From positions 831,916 to 895,915 of the forward strand of contig NZ_WTYC01000001.1 of assembly GCF_009827325.1 (NCBI RefSeq): a stretch of 64,000 bases of DNA. The letters run 5' to 3'. The notes under the pieces were generated by a model. That model was not told the origin of the DNA and searched no databases. It worked only from the letters and a program-made list of their open reading frames with translations. The position numbers were made by a program, and so were the translations under genes. Positions within the stretch are counted from its first letter, which is position 1. Each line of letters starts with the position of its first letter. This stretch comes from Qipengyuania vulgaris (GTDB lineage: Bacteria; Pseudomonadota; Alphaproteobacteria; Sphingomonadales; Sphingomonadaceae). Below are positions 1-9,050 of this stretch, one piece after another.

Positions 1-1709
1 GGTAAGACGGCGTTCCAGTGATCCATCAGCTGCACGTAGTCGCGGTAATAGCTGCCGATCTCTTTCAAGCCGTAGGTGAACTCCTGCCCCTCCGCGAACA
101 GCTGCTTGAAGCCGGAGAAGCAGCAGTCCATCGGCGCGCGGCGCGCATCGATGATCTTCGCATTGGGCAAGATGAGGCGGATCAGGCCGATATGGCGGAA
201 GTTGTTAGGCATCTTGTCGATGAAGAACGGTGCGCCCTGGCGGTGGATGCGGGTGTTCTCGATGAACTGGTGGCCAAAGCCTGCTAGCTGTTGCGCGCTC
301 AGATCGTGCAGGATTTCGGGGTAGCGCGAGCTGCCCGCCTTGCGCCCTCTCAACCGATGCGCAAGCGCGAGGATGTCGGGGAGCTCGAGCGTACCGTCGA
401 TCCGCGAATGGCTGGCAAGAATCTGTTCGAGCAATGTCGACCCCGCCCGCGGAAGACCGAGAATGAAGATCGGGTCGGGCGCCGGATGCCCCGCCCTGGC
501 ATGCTTCGCGAACAGTTCCGGACCGCAAGTCTCTCGTTGTTTCGCAAGTTCGGCGCTCATTCGCTCGGCATCGTAGCGTGTCTGTGCGCGCTTCAAGGCA
601 TTGCCCTGATCGTATAAGCGGAAGCTCTCCTCGTATTCTCCGCGATCTTCCAGCGCCTTGCCCAATGCAAAGGACAAATGGACCCGGTCCATGAAAGCCA
701 GTTCGGTGCGCCCGACCTGTTCGCGCATTTGCGCCAGCTCCGCATCCGTGAACCGGTAGGTCTTCAGGTTGGCGAGCGCATACCAGGCATCGCCGTGATC
801 CGCCTTGGCCGCACAGGCCGCGCGGTAGCTGTCGACCGCACGGGCCTGATCTCCGGTGGTCTTGAGCGCATGGCCGCGGCTCGTCAAAGTCGCCGGATCG
901 CGAGGCAGTTTTTCGAGGATCGCATCGAAGAGTTCGAACGCCCGGTCATAGTCTCCCGTCTGCATGCTCTCGATTGCCAGGTGCGATTGAAACAGCGGGT
1001 TGCCCGGGTCTCGGTCATGGAGCGCCTTCGCTTCCTCGAGTGCCCGGGCAAATTTCTGCCTCCTCCGAAGGGCGTCGATATAGTCGAGGCGGACCTGAAT
1101 GTTGTCCGGTTCGAACGCGGCGGCGCTTTCAAGCAGGAACTCGGCGTCGTCGAGAATGCCCAGCTTCAGGCCGATCTGAGCAAGCAGGCGCATGCCCTCC
1201 ACGTTCTTGGGATGCTTGCGCAGGAAATGGCGGCAGAGCTCCTCCGCTCGCAGCAGCCTGCCCTCGTGCAGGTGATGGGTGACCGCGACCAGCTCCTTGG
1301 GCAGCTCCGCAATGCGCTTCTCCTGCGCACGCGCCGCATCCGCCTCCAGGTTCCGGCCAGCTCTCGCCAGCAGTTCGGCCTGAATGCGCCAGCTGGCGTC
1401 GAGAGCAGGATTGAACCGCGTGGCTCGGGCAAAAGCCGCCAGTGCTTTATCGTTTTCGCCCCTGGCACAGGCTAGGTGGCCCGCCTCCTGCCAGGCGCGG
1501 CCATATTCGGGCATCGCTTCGTGGAGGCGGCCAAGGTAATCGGCCGCAGGTTCGTAAAGCTCCAGATAGCGCGCAGCGACTGCTGCAATGTAGAGCGCCT
1601 CGGCGTCGTCCGCATCATCTTCCAGAATTGATCGGGCAAGGTGCAGTGCATCATCGAATTTGCCCGCCGATAGCTGGTCCCGCGCTGCCTTTACGTCTTC
1701 TTCTGTCAT
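1..1709 (-). CDS. TPR-containing sulfotransferase family protein (3' part cut by window edge)
   Basis: An open minus-strand frame runs from ATG at 1709 to the window edge, so the C-terminus is missing (569 codons visible). The first ~400 residues are degenerate tetratricopeptide repeats with the usual A/G/Y/P spacing. At about residue 417 the motif IFILGLPRAGSTLLEQIL appears, the 5'-phosphosulfate loop that binds PAPS in sulfotransferases. Further on, FIDKMPNNF and IDARR match the 3'-phosphate-binding part. Family knowledge: these enzymes move a sulfuryl group from PAPS to an acceptor, which is unknown here. The gene lies 76 bp downstream of a TonB receptor on the same strand, so the two may share a transcript. 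Family is clear; substrate is not. Confidence 0.85.
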   Translation of the reverse strand, partial: MTEEDVKAARDQLSAGKFDDALHLARSILEDDADDAEALYIAAVAARYLELYEPAADYLGRLHEAMPEYGRAWQEAGHLACARGENDKALAAFARATRFNPALDASWRIQAELLARAGRNLEADAARAQEKRIAELPKELVAVTHHLHEGRLLRAEELCRHFLRKHPKNVEGMRLLAQIGLKLGILDDAEFLLESAAAFEPDNIQVRLDYIDALRRRQKFARALEEAKALHDRDPGNPLFQSHLAIESMQTGDYDRAFELFDAILEKLPRDPATLTSRGHALKTTGDQARAVDSYRAACAAKADHGDAWYALANLKTYRFTDAELAQMREQVGRTELAFMDRVHLSFALGKALEDRGEYEESFRLYDQGNALKRAQTRYDAERMSAELAKQRETCGPELFAKHARAGHPAPDPIFILGLPRAGSTLLEQILASHSRIDGTLELPDILALAHRLRGRKAGSSRYPEILHDLSAQQLAGFGHQFIENTRIHRQGAPFFIDKMPNNFRHIGLIRLILPNAKIIDARRAPMDCCFSGFKQLFAEGQEFTYGLKEIGSYYRDYVQLMDHWNAVL

Positions 1710-1785
1710 GCCGGACCCTTAGCCGACGACGAGGGCGGAAACACCTCTCATGGTAATCTTCCGCCCGTCGCCGCCCGGCCAGCAA

Positions 1786-4431
1786 TCAAAGGTCGTACGA
1801 CACGCGCAGTCCGACCGTCAGTGGACGATTGGTCACGATGCGGGCGCGGTCGTAATAGAAGTCGCCCGAAATCTGCGCTCTTTCGTCGAACAGGTTTGTG
1901 CCGAACACCTCGAAATTCCACTGGTCGGTGGTCACGCCCACTGCAAGATTGGCTACGGTGTAGCTGTCGAGCGTGATCGTATTGATCTGGATGATGTCGG
2001 TTTTCTTCGACGAAGAATGGTTCACCTGCGGCTGGATGTAGGCGCCGACCCTGTCGCTGAGATCCCATTCATAGCGCATCCGCAGATTGCCCTGGAACGA
2101 TGGCGCATAGGCGAGATCGGACCCGACGACGACATCGTCGGTCGGAGTGAGAACTTCCGTGATCTCGGTATCGAGAATCGAGAAGGCACCCGTGACGGTC
2201 AATCCAGGCAGAGCATAAGGCGCAACGGTGAAGTCCGCCTCTACCCCCCTGATCTCCGCATTGGCCGCATTGTCCGAGAAGAACAGGTTGGTGATGCTTG
2301 GGTCGAAGATCGTCGTCTGCAGATTGCTGATGTCGACATAGAACGCGCTGCCGTTGAAGCGAAGCTGCCCGTCGATCAGGTCCATCTTCCAGCCGATCTC
2401 GTAATTCTTGACCTCGTCGGTCTCAAGCTCGAACGGAACCACGAAGCCTCCCGGGCCCTGTGCGCCGCCGGGACGATTGAGCAGACCGGGCCGGAAGCCC
2501 TCCGAGTAGGTGGCGTAGAACAGCAGGTCCTGCGTCGGGGTGAGCGTTGCGGTACCCTTGAAGATGACGCCTTCGGTGCGTGCTGCATCGGGCGCGTCGA
2601 GAGCGTTTATCACCTGCTGTGCCTGTGCCTCGCTCAAGCCTGCGGCCTGAATGTCTTCCAGCGTGTCGCCGCGGCTAAATGTCTGCCGCAAATCCGCATC
2701 GCAACTGCCGATGAAGGTATATTCGCCATCCCCGTCGTAAAGATCGGAAATGTTGGTGCCGAACGCGTTCGCATCCTCGGCCGCTCCGGCATTGCAGAAG
2801 GACGAGTTGGCGGTGCCTTCGAAATCGACTTCAATGTCGTAATAGCGGGTGCCGGCGGTAAGTGTCAGCAGGTCCGGGATCACATCGAAGCTTGCTTCGC
2901 CGAATATTCCGAACTGCTCGTCGGTGCGCTTCACGTCATTGCGGAAAATCACCCCGGCCGGGAATGGCCCGGGGTCGCTGTTATACACCCCCGGGAAGGG
3001 GAAGTTGGGCGCGAAACCGCCGAAGGGTTCGGCGCGCTCGCTACCGAAATAATTGAAGTCGTTGCGCTCCTTGAGCTCGAGATCGGAATAGAAAGCGCCC
3101 GCAGTGACGCGGAAACGGTCTTCCTGAGGCGTGCTTGCGCGCACCTCTTGCGTAAACACCGTGGTATCGGTGTTCGAGTTCACGAACAGGTTGGGCGCCT
3201 GGCAGGTGCCGCTGGGGTCCGCGGAACCGGGATAGCTGACCGAGCCATCGCAGATGTAATATGGCAGATACTGCCCCACGAAGAGATAGTCGGAATAGTC
3301 GACCTTCTGTTCGGTTTCGCGGTCGGTGTAGGCACCCGTATAGACGATATCGAGCATCGCCAGCCGCCCTTCGACCGTCCAGCTGGTGTTCGAGAAGTCG
3401 TCCTCCAGCCGGTCGTCCTCGTAGCGCTGGATTTCGAAATCATCGAGGTCCAGCTCAGGATCGGAGAAGAACACGCCGTCCGATTCAAGGCTCTGGCGCG
3501 TGTGCGCCACGGTCAGCCGCCAGTCGGGCGAGAATTCGTAAAGCGCCGTCGCGCGGAAGCCCGAATACTGAGTGTCGTTGAAGTCTTCCTCGACCAGGCC
3601 GGCATTGTCGGCGGCGACGAAGTCCACATCGGAAAGATCGGCGGTCGACTGGAAGCCGGCACGCTGATCGCTTACTGGAACACCGTTGTCACGCACCGTT
3701 CCCGCCGGGCGGAAGCGCGCGCTTTCTTGTGCCGTCCGAGTGCCGGGGACATTGTCGACATAGCCGCCCTGATCGTCCAGGTAGACCACCCCGCGCAGCG
3801 CCAGCCGCTCGGTTACGGGGACGTTGACCATGGCTTCGGCCTTGTAGCTCGTCTCGCCGTCCTTGGTGAAGGATGTGCCCATCGAGACGCTCGCGTCGAA
3901 ACCTGAAAGATCGGGCTTGTTGGTGATCAGGCGGACAACGCCCGCCTGCGAGCTGGCGCCGAAAAGCGTACCCTGCGGCCCCGACAGCACCTCGATCCGC
4001 TCGAGATCGGCCGCGTAGACATCCAGATTGCGGCCCGGCTGACCAAGCGGCTGTTCGTCGAGATAGAGCGCCACGTTGGGAGCAAGCCCAGCCACGCCAG
4101 CGGTGGTCAGGTTAGGCGTGGTGGACGCGAGGCCGCGAATGTAGATCGTGCTTTGCCCCGGTCCCCCGCCACCGGCAGAAACCGTCGGCAATTGCTCGAG
4201 ATAATCGTCGAAGGTGGCGATGTTGAGCTGCTTGAGCCCTTCGGAATCGAGGGCCTGCACGGAAACCGGTACGTCCTGCAGATCTTCGCTGCGCTTCTGA
4301 GCGGTCACCACGATGACACCGACACCGCCTTGGCGCTGTTGCGGCGTGGATGAAGTTTCCTGAGCCGCGGCCGGAGTCGCAATAGCGACTGCCAGTGCGC
4401 CAGCAGAAGCGCCGATGAAGTAATTTTTCAT
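1786..4431 (-). CDS. TonB-dependent outer-membrane receptor
   Basis: 881 residues. A cleavable signal peptide (MKNYFIGASAGALAVAIATPAAAQ) is followed by an N-terminal plug beginning VIVVTAQKRSEDLQDVPVSV, with the plug motifs LPTVSAGG, IYIRGLAS and IEVLSGPQGTLFGASSQAGVVRLIT. The rest is a large aromatic-rich beta-barrel ending in VGLRVSYDL. The final residue is Leu rather than the usual Phe/Trp of outer-membrane barrels. It imports an unknown large substrate (siderophore, glycan or similar) using TonB energy. The sequence resembles the sphingomonad receptor group without a clear substrate assignment. The upstream 350 bp is AT-rich and carries two palindromes. Confidence 0.93.
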   Translation of the reverse strand: MKNYFIGASAGALAVAIATPAAAQETSSTPQQRQGGVGVIVVTAQKRSEDLQDVPVSVQALDSEGLKQLNIATFDDYLEQLPTVSAGGGGPGQSTIYIRGLASTTPNLTTAGVAGLAPNVALYLDEQPLGQPGRNLDVYAADLERIEVLSGPQGTLFGASSQAGVVRLITNKPDLSGFDASVSMGTSFTKDGETSYKAEAMVNVPVTERLALRGVVYLDDQGGYVDNVPGTRTAQESARFRPAGTVRDNGVPVSDQRAGFQSTADLSDVDFVAADNAGLVEEDFNDTQYSGFRATALYEFSPDWRLTVAHTRQSLESDGVFFSDPELDLDDFEIQRYEDDRLEDDFSNTSWTVEGRLAMLDIVYTGAYTDRETEQKVDYSDYLFVGQYLPYYICDGSVSYPGSADPSGTCQAPNLFVNSNTDTTVFTQEVRASTPQEDRFRVTAGAFYSDLELKERNDFNYFGSERAEPFGGFAPNFPFPGVYNSDPGPFPAGVIFRNDVKRTDEQFGIFGEASFDVIPDLLTLTAGTRYYDIEVDFEGTANSSFCNAGAAEDANAFGTNISDLYDGDGEYTFIGSCDADLRQTFSRGDTLEDIQAAGLSEAQAQQVINALDAPDAARTEGVIFKGTATLTPTQDLLFYATYSEGFRPGLLNRPGGAQGPGGFVVPFELETDEVKNYEIGWKMDLIDGQLRFNGSAFYVDISNLQTTIFDPSITNLFFSDNAANAEIRGVEADFTVAPYALPGLTVTGAFSILDTEITEVLTPTDDVVVGSDLAYAPSFQGNLRMRYEWDLSDRVGAYIQPQVNHSSSKKTDIIQINTITLDSYTVANLAVGVTTDQWNFEVFGTNLFDERAQISGDFYYDRARIVTNRPLTVGLRVSYDL

Positions 4432-4633
4432 TTTCCGAGTTGCCCCTCGTTTTCTTCAGAATTCATTCCCGATCGCGCGGTCGATTGTGCTGGCCGGATA
4501 TCAAGATGGAAAGCGACTTAAACAAAGCCAGATCCCGAAGGGCATATACCGATTGAAATGGCGCGCCGCCACCGAAGCGAATGCTTTATCCGTATGACGT
4601 AAAGGTGTGTTGCGCGGAATCCACAATTCAAAC

Positions 4634-4681
4634 TTCTATCATTTATAGAACAAGAACATCTCTCCTTTCTATAACATAGAA
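4634..4681. promoter_or_regulatory. Twin inverted repeats upstream of the TonB receptor
   Basis: Two palindromes with identical 6-bp arms TTCTAT...ATAGAA lie at 4634-4650 (5-nt spacer CATTT) and 4667-4681 (3-nt spacer AAC). Their centres are about 32 bp apart, close to three helical turns. They sit in the only strongly AT-rich stretch of the 4432-4785 intergenic region, about 200 bp upstream of the receptor start. They probably bind a dimeric regulator of the receptor; no regulator gene lies nearby. The rest of 4432-4785 shows no gene. Confidence 0.45.
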
Positions 4682-4785
4682 GATTTTTGTTCCTGTTTAT
4701 TCATTCCGATGCGCATCTAGCGTCTGCCTAATTCTGACCTCGCGTCTTAAGTTCGCCCAGTAGAGCCAAATTTGCTCATCCGGTT

Positions 4786-5420
4786 TCAAAATGAAACTCG
4801 GCGGCGCACCGCGGCCCTTTTCTTGGCACTTTGCGAGGCTTCGCAAGCTGCGGCGGTGGTTGGAACTCCACGGTGCTTGCGCAGCAGGTCGAACACCACG
4901 GCTTTAAGAATCGCGACAGCCATCAACAAGACCACCAGCGAGAAGGGCAAAGCCCCGATGATCATGGTGATCCGGATGGCATCGATACCGCCCAGAATGA
5001 GCATGCTGCCCACCACGAATGCCAGCGCGACACCCTAGAAGACGATATGATGCCGCCGCTCGCCCTCTGTGTCGCCCGCACCGTTGATCGTGTTGACGAT
5101 CAGGATGGCGCTGTCGGCCGAGGTGACGAGATAGGTCATGAGCAAGATTACGACGAGGCCCGAGACGAAGGTCGTCAAACCTGGGTCCAGCATTGCAGCA
5201 ATCGTTGAATAGAGCTGGTCCGAAATCTCGGTATCGAGGATTGCCTCGCCGGCGGTGCCGCTCAACTCCAGGTCGATCGCGGTTCCTCCAGCCAGTGCCA
5301 TCCACACGAAACACATCAGCGACGGTACGAGGATCACGCCCAGCACATACTCGCGTATCGTCCGGCCGCGCGAAATGCGCGCGATGAACATGCCCACGAA
5401 ATTCGGCGAAAAGCCGCCAA
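4786..5420 (-). pseudogene. Remnant of a BCCT-family (betaine/choline/carnitine) transporter
   Basis: One reading frame encodes the C-terminal ~200 residues of a BCCT transporter. It starts around FVGMFIARISRGRTIREYVL (the conserved segment after helix 8) and continues through VILLMTYLVTSADSAILIVN. It is interrupted by an in-frame TAG at 5035-5037, exactly where the family has Trp (HHIVF-stop-GVALAFVVGSMLILGG). After the stop the same frame runs on to ILKAVVFDLLRKHRG and ends at 4786. The ~400-residue N-terminal part is absent: upstream of 5420 the frame hits a stop and no homology is visible. Both a 5' truncation and a nonsense change point to a dead gene. Confidence 0.85.
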
Positions 5421-5456
5421 TCTTTCACATTGACTGTTGAATTGCCTCAAGTGCAA

Positions 5457-6047
5457 TCAATTGGCGGAATTTAACCGTTCGATGTCGTAAGCCCAATCAA
5501 CATCGGCAAGCTCACGTTCGTCAATGGGAGCGATAAGTTCAACGTCCGCCAAGTCGAGGCTCCGCGCGCCCCGCTCGCGTCTCAAGGATGCGAGCTGCGG
5601 GAACACCAAACGCGGGAAAACCGCCGGACATCCCGCTTTCCCATCGTGATATTGGGTGAAGGCCACGCCCTGCGATGAGACAAGCCGACCGATATGAGTG
5701 GGAGAAACGAGCGGCATGTCGGCAAGCATGACGACCACGCGATCGCAATCTGTCAGCGCGCGCACGCCCGCGGCGATAGAGGTACCCATTCCTCGCTCTG
5801 CCGCCAGATTTTCGATCAACCTCCATCCCCGCCGGTTCCCAATCAGGCTATCACTACCAACCACCAGAAGGCGCTCGCTGAAATTGGCATTTTCTGCGGT
5901 TTCTGCCGCCCACTCCCATAAGGGCCGCCCACGGAAGTCGGCGGTGAGCTTGCCGCCGCCGAAGCGTTTTCCCTGGCCAGCGGCAAGCAGCACCACGCCT
6001 GTCTTCGATTCAGATGACGGCACGCATCTGCTCGAAACGGCCGACAA
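5457..6047 (-). CDS. MocA-like molybdopterin cytidylyltransferase (NTP transferase domain)
   Basis: 196 residues with the nucleotidyltransferase signature VVLLAAGQGKRFGGGKL and the metal-binding VVMLADMPLV. This is the MobA/MocA fold that attaches a nucleotide to molybdopterin. Being last in a hydroxylase operon with XdhC, it most likely makes the molybdopterin cytosine dinucleotide cofactor for that enzyme; CTP specificity is inferred from context. The frame opens at a TTG (6047) that overlaps xdhC by 38 bp. A GTG at 6023, eight codons in, is an equally good start. Confidence 0.8.
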   Translation of the reverse strand: MSAVSSRCVPSSESKTGVVLLAAGQGKRFGGGKLTADFRGRPLWEWAAETAENANFSERLLVVGSDSLIGNRRGWRLIENLAAERGMGTSIAAGVRALTDCDRVVVMLADMPLVSPTHIGRLVSSQGVAFTQYHDGKAGCPAVFPRLVFPQLASLRRERGARSLDLADVELIAPIDERELADVDWAYDIERLNSAN

Positions 6048-6861
6048 TTTCTGACAAAGCCGACAGCGCGAGCGTTCGCGGCGACTTGCAGGCAGGCGTT
6101 AGCCCGACCGGGCTGGTCAGGCGCGCGATCTGTACCTCCGGAACGCCGCGCGCGGCAAGCGCCAGTGTCCGATCGGACCGCGCCCTCTCCCCGCCTTGCG
6201 CTCCTACGTAAAAGGCCTCGCTCGCTACCGCCTGTTCGAGCAGGGCCAGTTCCCATTCGTGATCGTGAAAGAGCAGCAGGCAGGCCGTCCAGGGATCGTA
6301 ACGGACATTCTGCGCCGCTTGACCGAGAGCAAGGTCATTTCTCGAAAATACTTCGACACCGATCCTCATGGCCGAACACAGGGATGCCACGGCCTCGAGT
6401 TCCGGCCCCTCCCCCAGGACGACGAGTTTCAGCGCTGGCAGGTAGGTACGGTTCGGCAGATGGCTTTCGCCTCCGAGCGCTATCCGGGCCGGGCGACGCG
6501 CTTGCAGCGCTGCGAAAGCCGATCGACAGGCTCCGCGATCCGGTTCCGGGTCGAGGAGGATATCCAGCCCTCCTCCGCACGGAAGGCGAAAATCAATCCT
6601 TGAGGACCCGCGTCCATATCGCACAACGCGCCGCTCCACGCATTGCTTCATATTGCTTGCCAACTGGCTCTCCAGACAACCATCGGCAAGATCGCCAACG
6701 GTGGATCCGTCCGGCAGGACCGCCAATTGCGCTCCGAGGCGCCGCGAAAAGCTGCCTTCAATCTGGACGATGGTGCAAAGCCCCACACCCGGCTGGCACG
6801 CCGCGGCGAGCGCGAGGTGATCCTCGTCTCGCACTATCTCAATTGTAAGATCAGCCAGCAT
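6010..6861 (-). CDS. xdhC: XdhC family molybdenum-cofactor insertion/sulfuration chaperone
   Basis: 283 residues. The N-terminal XdhC/CoxI region includes GDLADGCLESQLA and RIDFRLPCGGGLDILLDP. A C-terminal Rossmann-like domain carries LKLVVLGEGPELEAVASL and LTSPVGL. The family binds Mo cofactor and delivers its sulfurated form to hydroxylases such as xanthine dehydrogenase and PaoC. The start ATG shares one base with the stop of the molybdenum subunit (TGATG), so the genes are translationally coupled. Cytoplasmic. Confidence 0.88.
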   Translation of the reverse strand: MLADLTIEIVRDEDHLALAAACQPGVGLCTIVQIEGSFSRRLGAQLAVLPDGSTVGDLADGCLESQLASNMKQCVERRVVRYGRGSSRIDFRLPCGGGLDILLDPEPDRGACRSAFAALQARRPARIALGGESHLPNRTYLPALKLVVLGEGPELEAVASLCSAMRIGVEVFSRNDLALGQAAQNVRYDPWTACLLLFHDHEWELALLEQAVASEAFYVGAQGGERARSDRTLALAARGVPEVQIARLTSPVGLTPACKSPRTLALSALSEIVGRFEQMRAVI

Positions 6862-9050
6862 CAGTCGGGCATTGCAGCCAAAACGCGATCGGGTGTCATC
6901 GGGTAATCGTACAGCCGAGCCCCACAGGCGTTATAGATTGCGTTGGCGATGGCTGCCGCTCCGCCGCACATGCCGAGCTCGCCGATGCCCTTGGCCTGGA
7001 TCGGGCTGGCAGCGCCATCTCGTTCTTCCACCAGCACGATTTCCAGATCGGGCACGTCGCGGTGAACGGGCACGTGATATTCGGCGAGGTCGCAATTGAC
7101 GAGGTGTCCGTCGCGCGGATCGAATTCCAGCGCCTCGGTCAGCGCCACACCTATGCTCCAGGTTATGCCGCCGATGCATTGCGAGCGGGCGGTCTTTGCG
7201 TTGAGCACGCGCCCGAAGCCGAATGCGCCGAGCATCCGATCCACGCGGGTTTCACCGGTGTAGTGATTGACGCGCACTTCAGCAAAGAAGGCGCCGAACC
7301 CGGAGGCGGTGTAATCGTCTTCGATATCGCCCGGCTCGTAATGGCCTTCACGCGCAAGGTCTTTTCCCTCGAGAAGGTCCGTCAAGGCCTCGCCGGATGC
7401 GGTTTTGCCTTCGCGCAGGTCGAGTTCTTCCTCACTCGCGCCGATCTTCGCGGCCAGTTCCTCGCGGATCGCCTTGCACGCGATATAGACCGCCGAACCG
7501 ATCGAAGCCGCGCCCCAGCTGCCGCCTGAGCCGGGGCCGCGCGGGTGGCGCGTATCGCCCAGTTCGACCAGAACCTGTTCCGTATCCAGTCCCAGCATCT
7601 CCCCGGCGATCTGCGCGAGGATGGTGTAAGTCCCGGTGCCGATATCCGTCATGTCGGTTTCGACGAGCGCCGTGCCGTCAGCTTTAAGGGTTACGCGGGC
7701 CTTCGCTTCAGAGATGTTGTGTACTCTCGCGGCGCCGGCCATGCCGGTCCCGATCCACCACTCGCCCTCGCGCCGCTGGCGCGGCTTGCGGGAGGCCCTG
7801 TCCCAACCAAAAGCCTCCGCCCCTTGCTTCAGGCATTCGGCCAGCTTGTGAGAGGAGAACGGCAAACCTTCCTCAGGATTCTTCTCGGGTATGTTGCGCA
7901 GGCGCAGTTCGACCGGATCGATACCGGCCTTTTCCGCCAGCACATCCATCGCCCCTTCGAGCGCCGGCATACCCACCGCTTCCCCCGGAGCGCGCACCGA
8001 TCCGGCCGTCATACGGTGGATGCGAGCGACATTAAGCATCAGTTCGCGGTTTTCGCCGCCATACATGAAGTGCGACGATTGCAGCACGGGCTCTGCAAAA
8101 GTCTCGCCGGGGAGGTTTGACACCAGCGCCTCGTGACCGAAGCCGGTAAGCGTACCATCGCTATCGGCCGCAAGACGCAGGCGCTGCGTGGTTTCGCTGC
8201 GGCGCATGACCGTCTGGAAAACCTGCTGGCGCGACTGCACGACGCGGACGGGGCGACCGACCTGTTTCGCCGCCAGCGCGGCTGCGACAACCTCTTCGCT
8301 GATCCCAAGCTTAGAACCGAAGCCGCCCCCGACGAAGCGGGATATGAGGCGGATGTTCTCTTCCTCTATATCGAGCGCATCGGCCAGCTCGCTAATGTTG
8401 TAATTGAGCATCTGGAGCGAGGCGTGGACGGTCAGCTTGTCGCCGTCCCATTCCGCAATCGCGGCATGCGGCTCCATGGCGGCGGACGCATGGCCCTTGG
8501 TGGTGTAGGTCACGTCGACGCTGTGCGCGGCCTCGGCCATCGCATGCGCCAGATCGCCTTGATGAACCGTCTCGTCCTCCTGCTCCTCCGGTTCGACCGC
8601 GTCCGGATCGACCGGCGCGCCTTCGTCCTCGCGATATTCAACGCTGAGATGCTTTGCAGCGTCGCGCGCCTGTTCGAAGCTTTCGGCGACCACCAGCGCG
8701 ATTGGCTGTCCCCAGTAACAGACCTGCCCCGGCCCCTGCATGGGCGCTTCGTTGGCCGTTCCCTGCGCCGCGCGGGTGCAGAGTTTTTCATCGTCGACCA
8801 CCGCAATCACGCCCGGCATGGACAGCACGCTTGTCCGATCGATGGAGGTGACCTCGCCGCGCGTGATGGTCGCTGTGACCAGCACACCCTCGGCGCAATC
8901 GTCGATCGGATATTCGGCGGCATAGGGCGCGGTTCCGGTAACTTTGGCCAGCCCCTCGATGCGCGGCAACGGCTTGCCCAGCACGCCCTGTTTCATGCCG
9001 TCGAGGCGATTGGAATTGTCGGGCTCGTTCTGCTTGAAATGGACCGTCAT
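6861..9050 (-). CDS. Molybdenum hydroxylase large subunit (aldehyde oxidoreductase, PaoC/YagR-like)
   Basis: 729 residues of the xanthine dehydrogenase/aldehyde oxidase molybdopterin-binding family. Visible are the entry motif GKPLPRIEGLAKVTGTAPYAAEY, the glycine-rich Mo-cofactor loop FVGGGFGSKLG, and near the C-terminus AKGIGELGMCGG, which holds the catalytic Glu. The subunit hydroxylates an aldehyde or heterocycle using water oxygen and passes electrons to the iron-sulfur and FAD subunits encoded just upstream. It overlaps the FAD subunit gene by 4 bp (ATGA). No signal peptide is visible. The 4Fe-4S-bearing FAD partner favours PaoABC-type aldehyde oxidoreductase over xanthine dehydrogenase. 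Confidence 0.88.
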   Translation of the reverse strand: MTVHFKQNEPDNSNRLDGMKQGVLGKPLPRIEGLAKVTGTAPYAAEYPIDDCAEGVLVTATITRGEVTSIDRTSVLSMPGVIAVVDDEKLCTRAAQGTANEAPMQGPGQVCYWGQPIALVVAESFEQARDAAKHLSVEYREDEGAPVDPDAVEPEEQEDETVHQGDLAHAMAEAAHSVDVTYTTKGHASAAMEPHAAIAEWDGDKLTVHASLQMLNYNISELADALDIEEENIRLISRFVGGGFGSKLGISEEVVAAALAAKQVGRPVRVVQSRQQVFQTVMRRSETTQRLRLAADSDGTLTGFGHEALVSNLPGETFAEPVLQSSHFMYGGENRELMLNVARIHRMTAGSVRAPGEAVGMPALEGAMDVLAEKAGIDPVELRLRNIPEKNPEEGLPFSSHKLAECLKQGAEAFGWDRASRKPRQRREGEWWIGTGMAGAARVHNISEAKARVTLKADGTALVETDMTDIGTGTYTILAQIAGEMLGLDTEQVLVELGDTRHPRGPGSGGSWGAASIGSAVYIACKAIREELAAKIGASEEELDLREGKTASGEALTDLLEGKDLAREGHYEPGDIEDDYTASGFGAFFAEVRVNHYTGETRVDRMLGAFGFGRVLNAKTARSQCIGGITWSIGVALTEALEFDPRDGHLVNCDLAEYHVPVHRDVPDLEIVLVEERDGAASPIQAKGIGELGMCGGAAAIANAIYNACGARLYDYPMTPDRVLAAMPD

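Noticed and set aside
678..1475. Plus-strand open frame opposite the sulfotransferase
   Set aside because: The minus strand gives continuous TPR and sulfotransferase motifs through the window edge.
1750..3906. Long plus-strand open frame (718 codons) opposite the TonB receptor
   Set aside because: It is the antisense of a clear receptor gene; its translation has no family features and is a GC-rich shadow.
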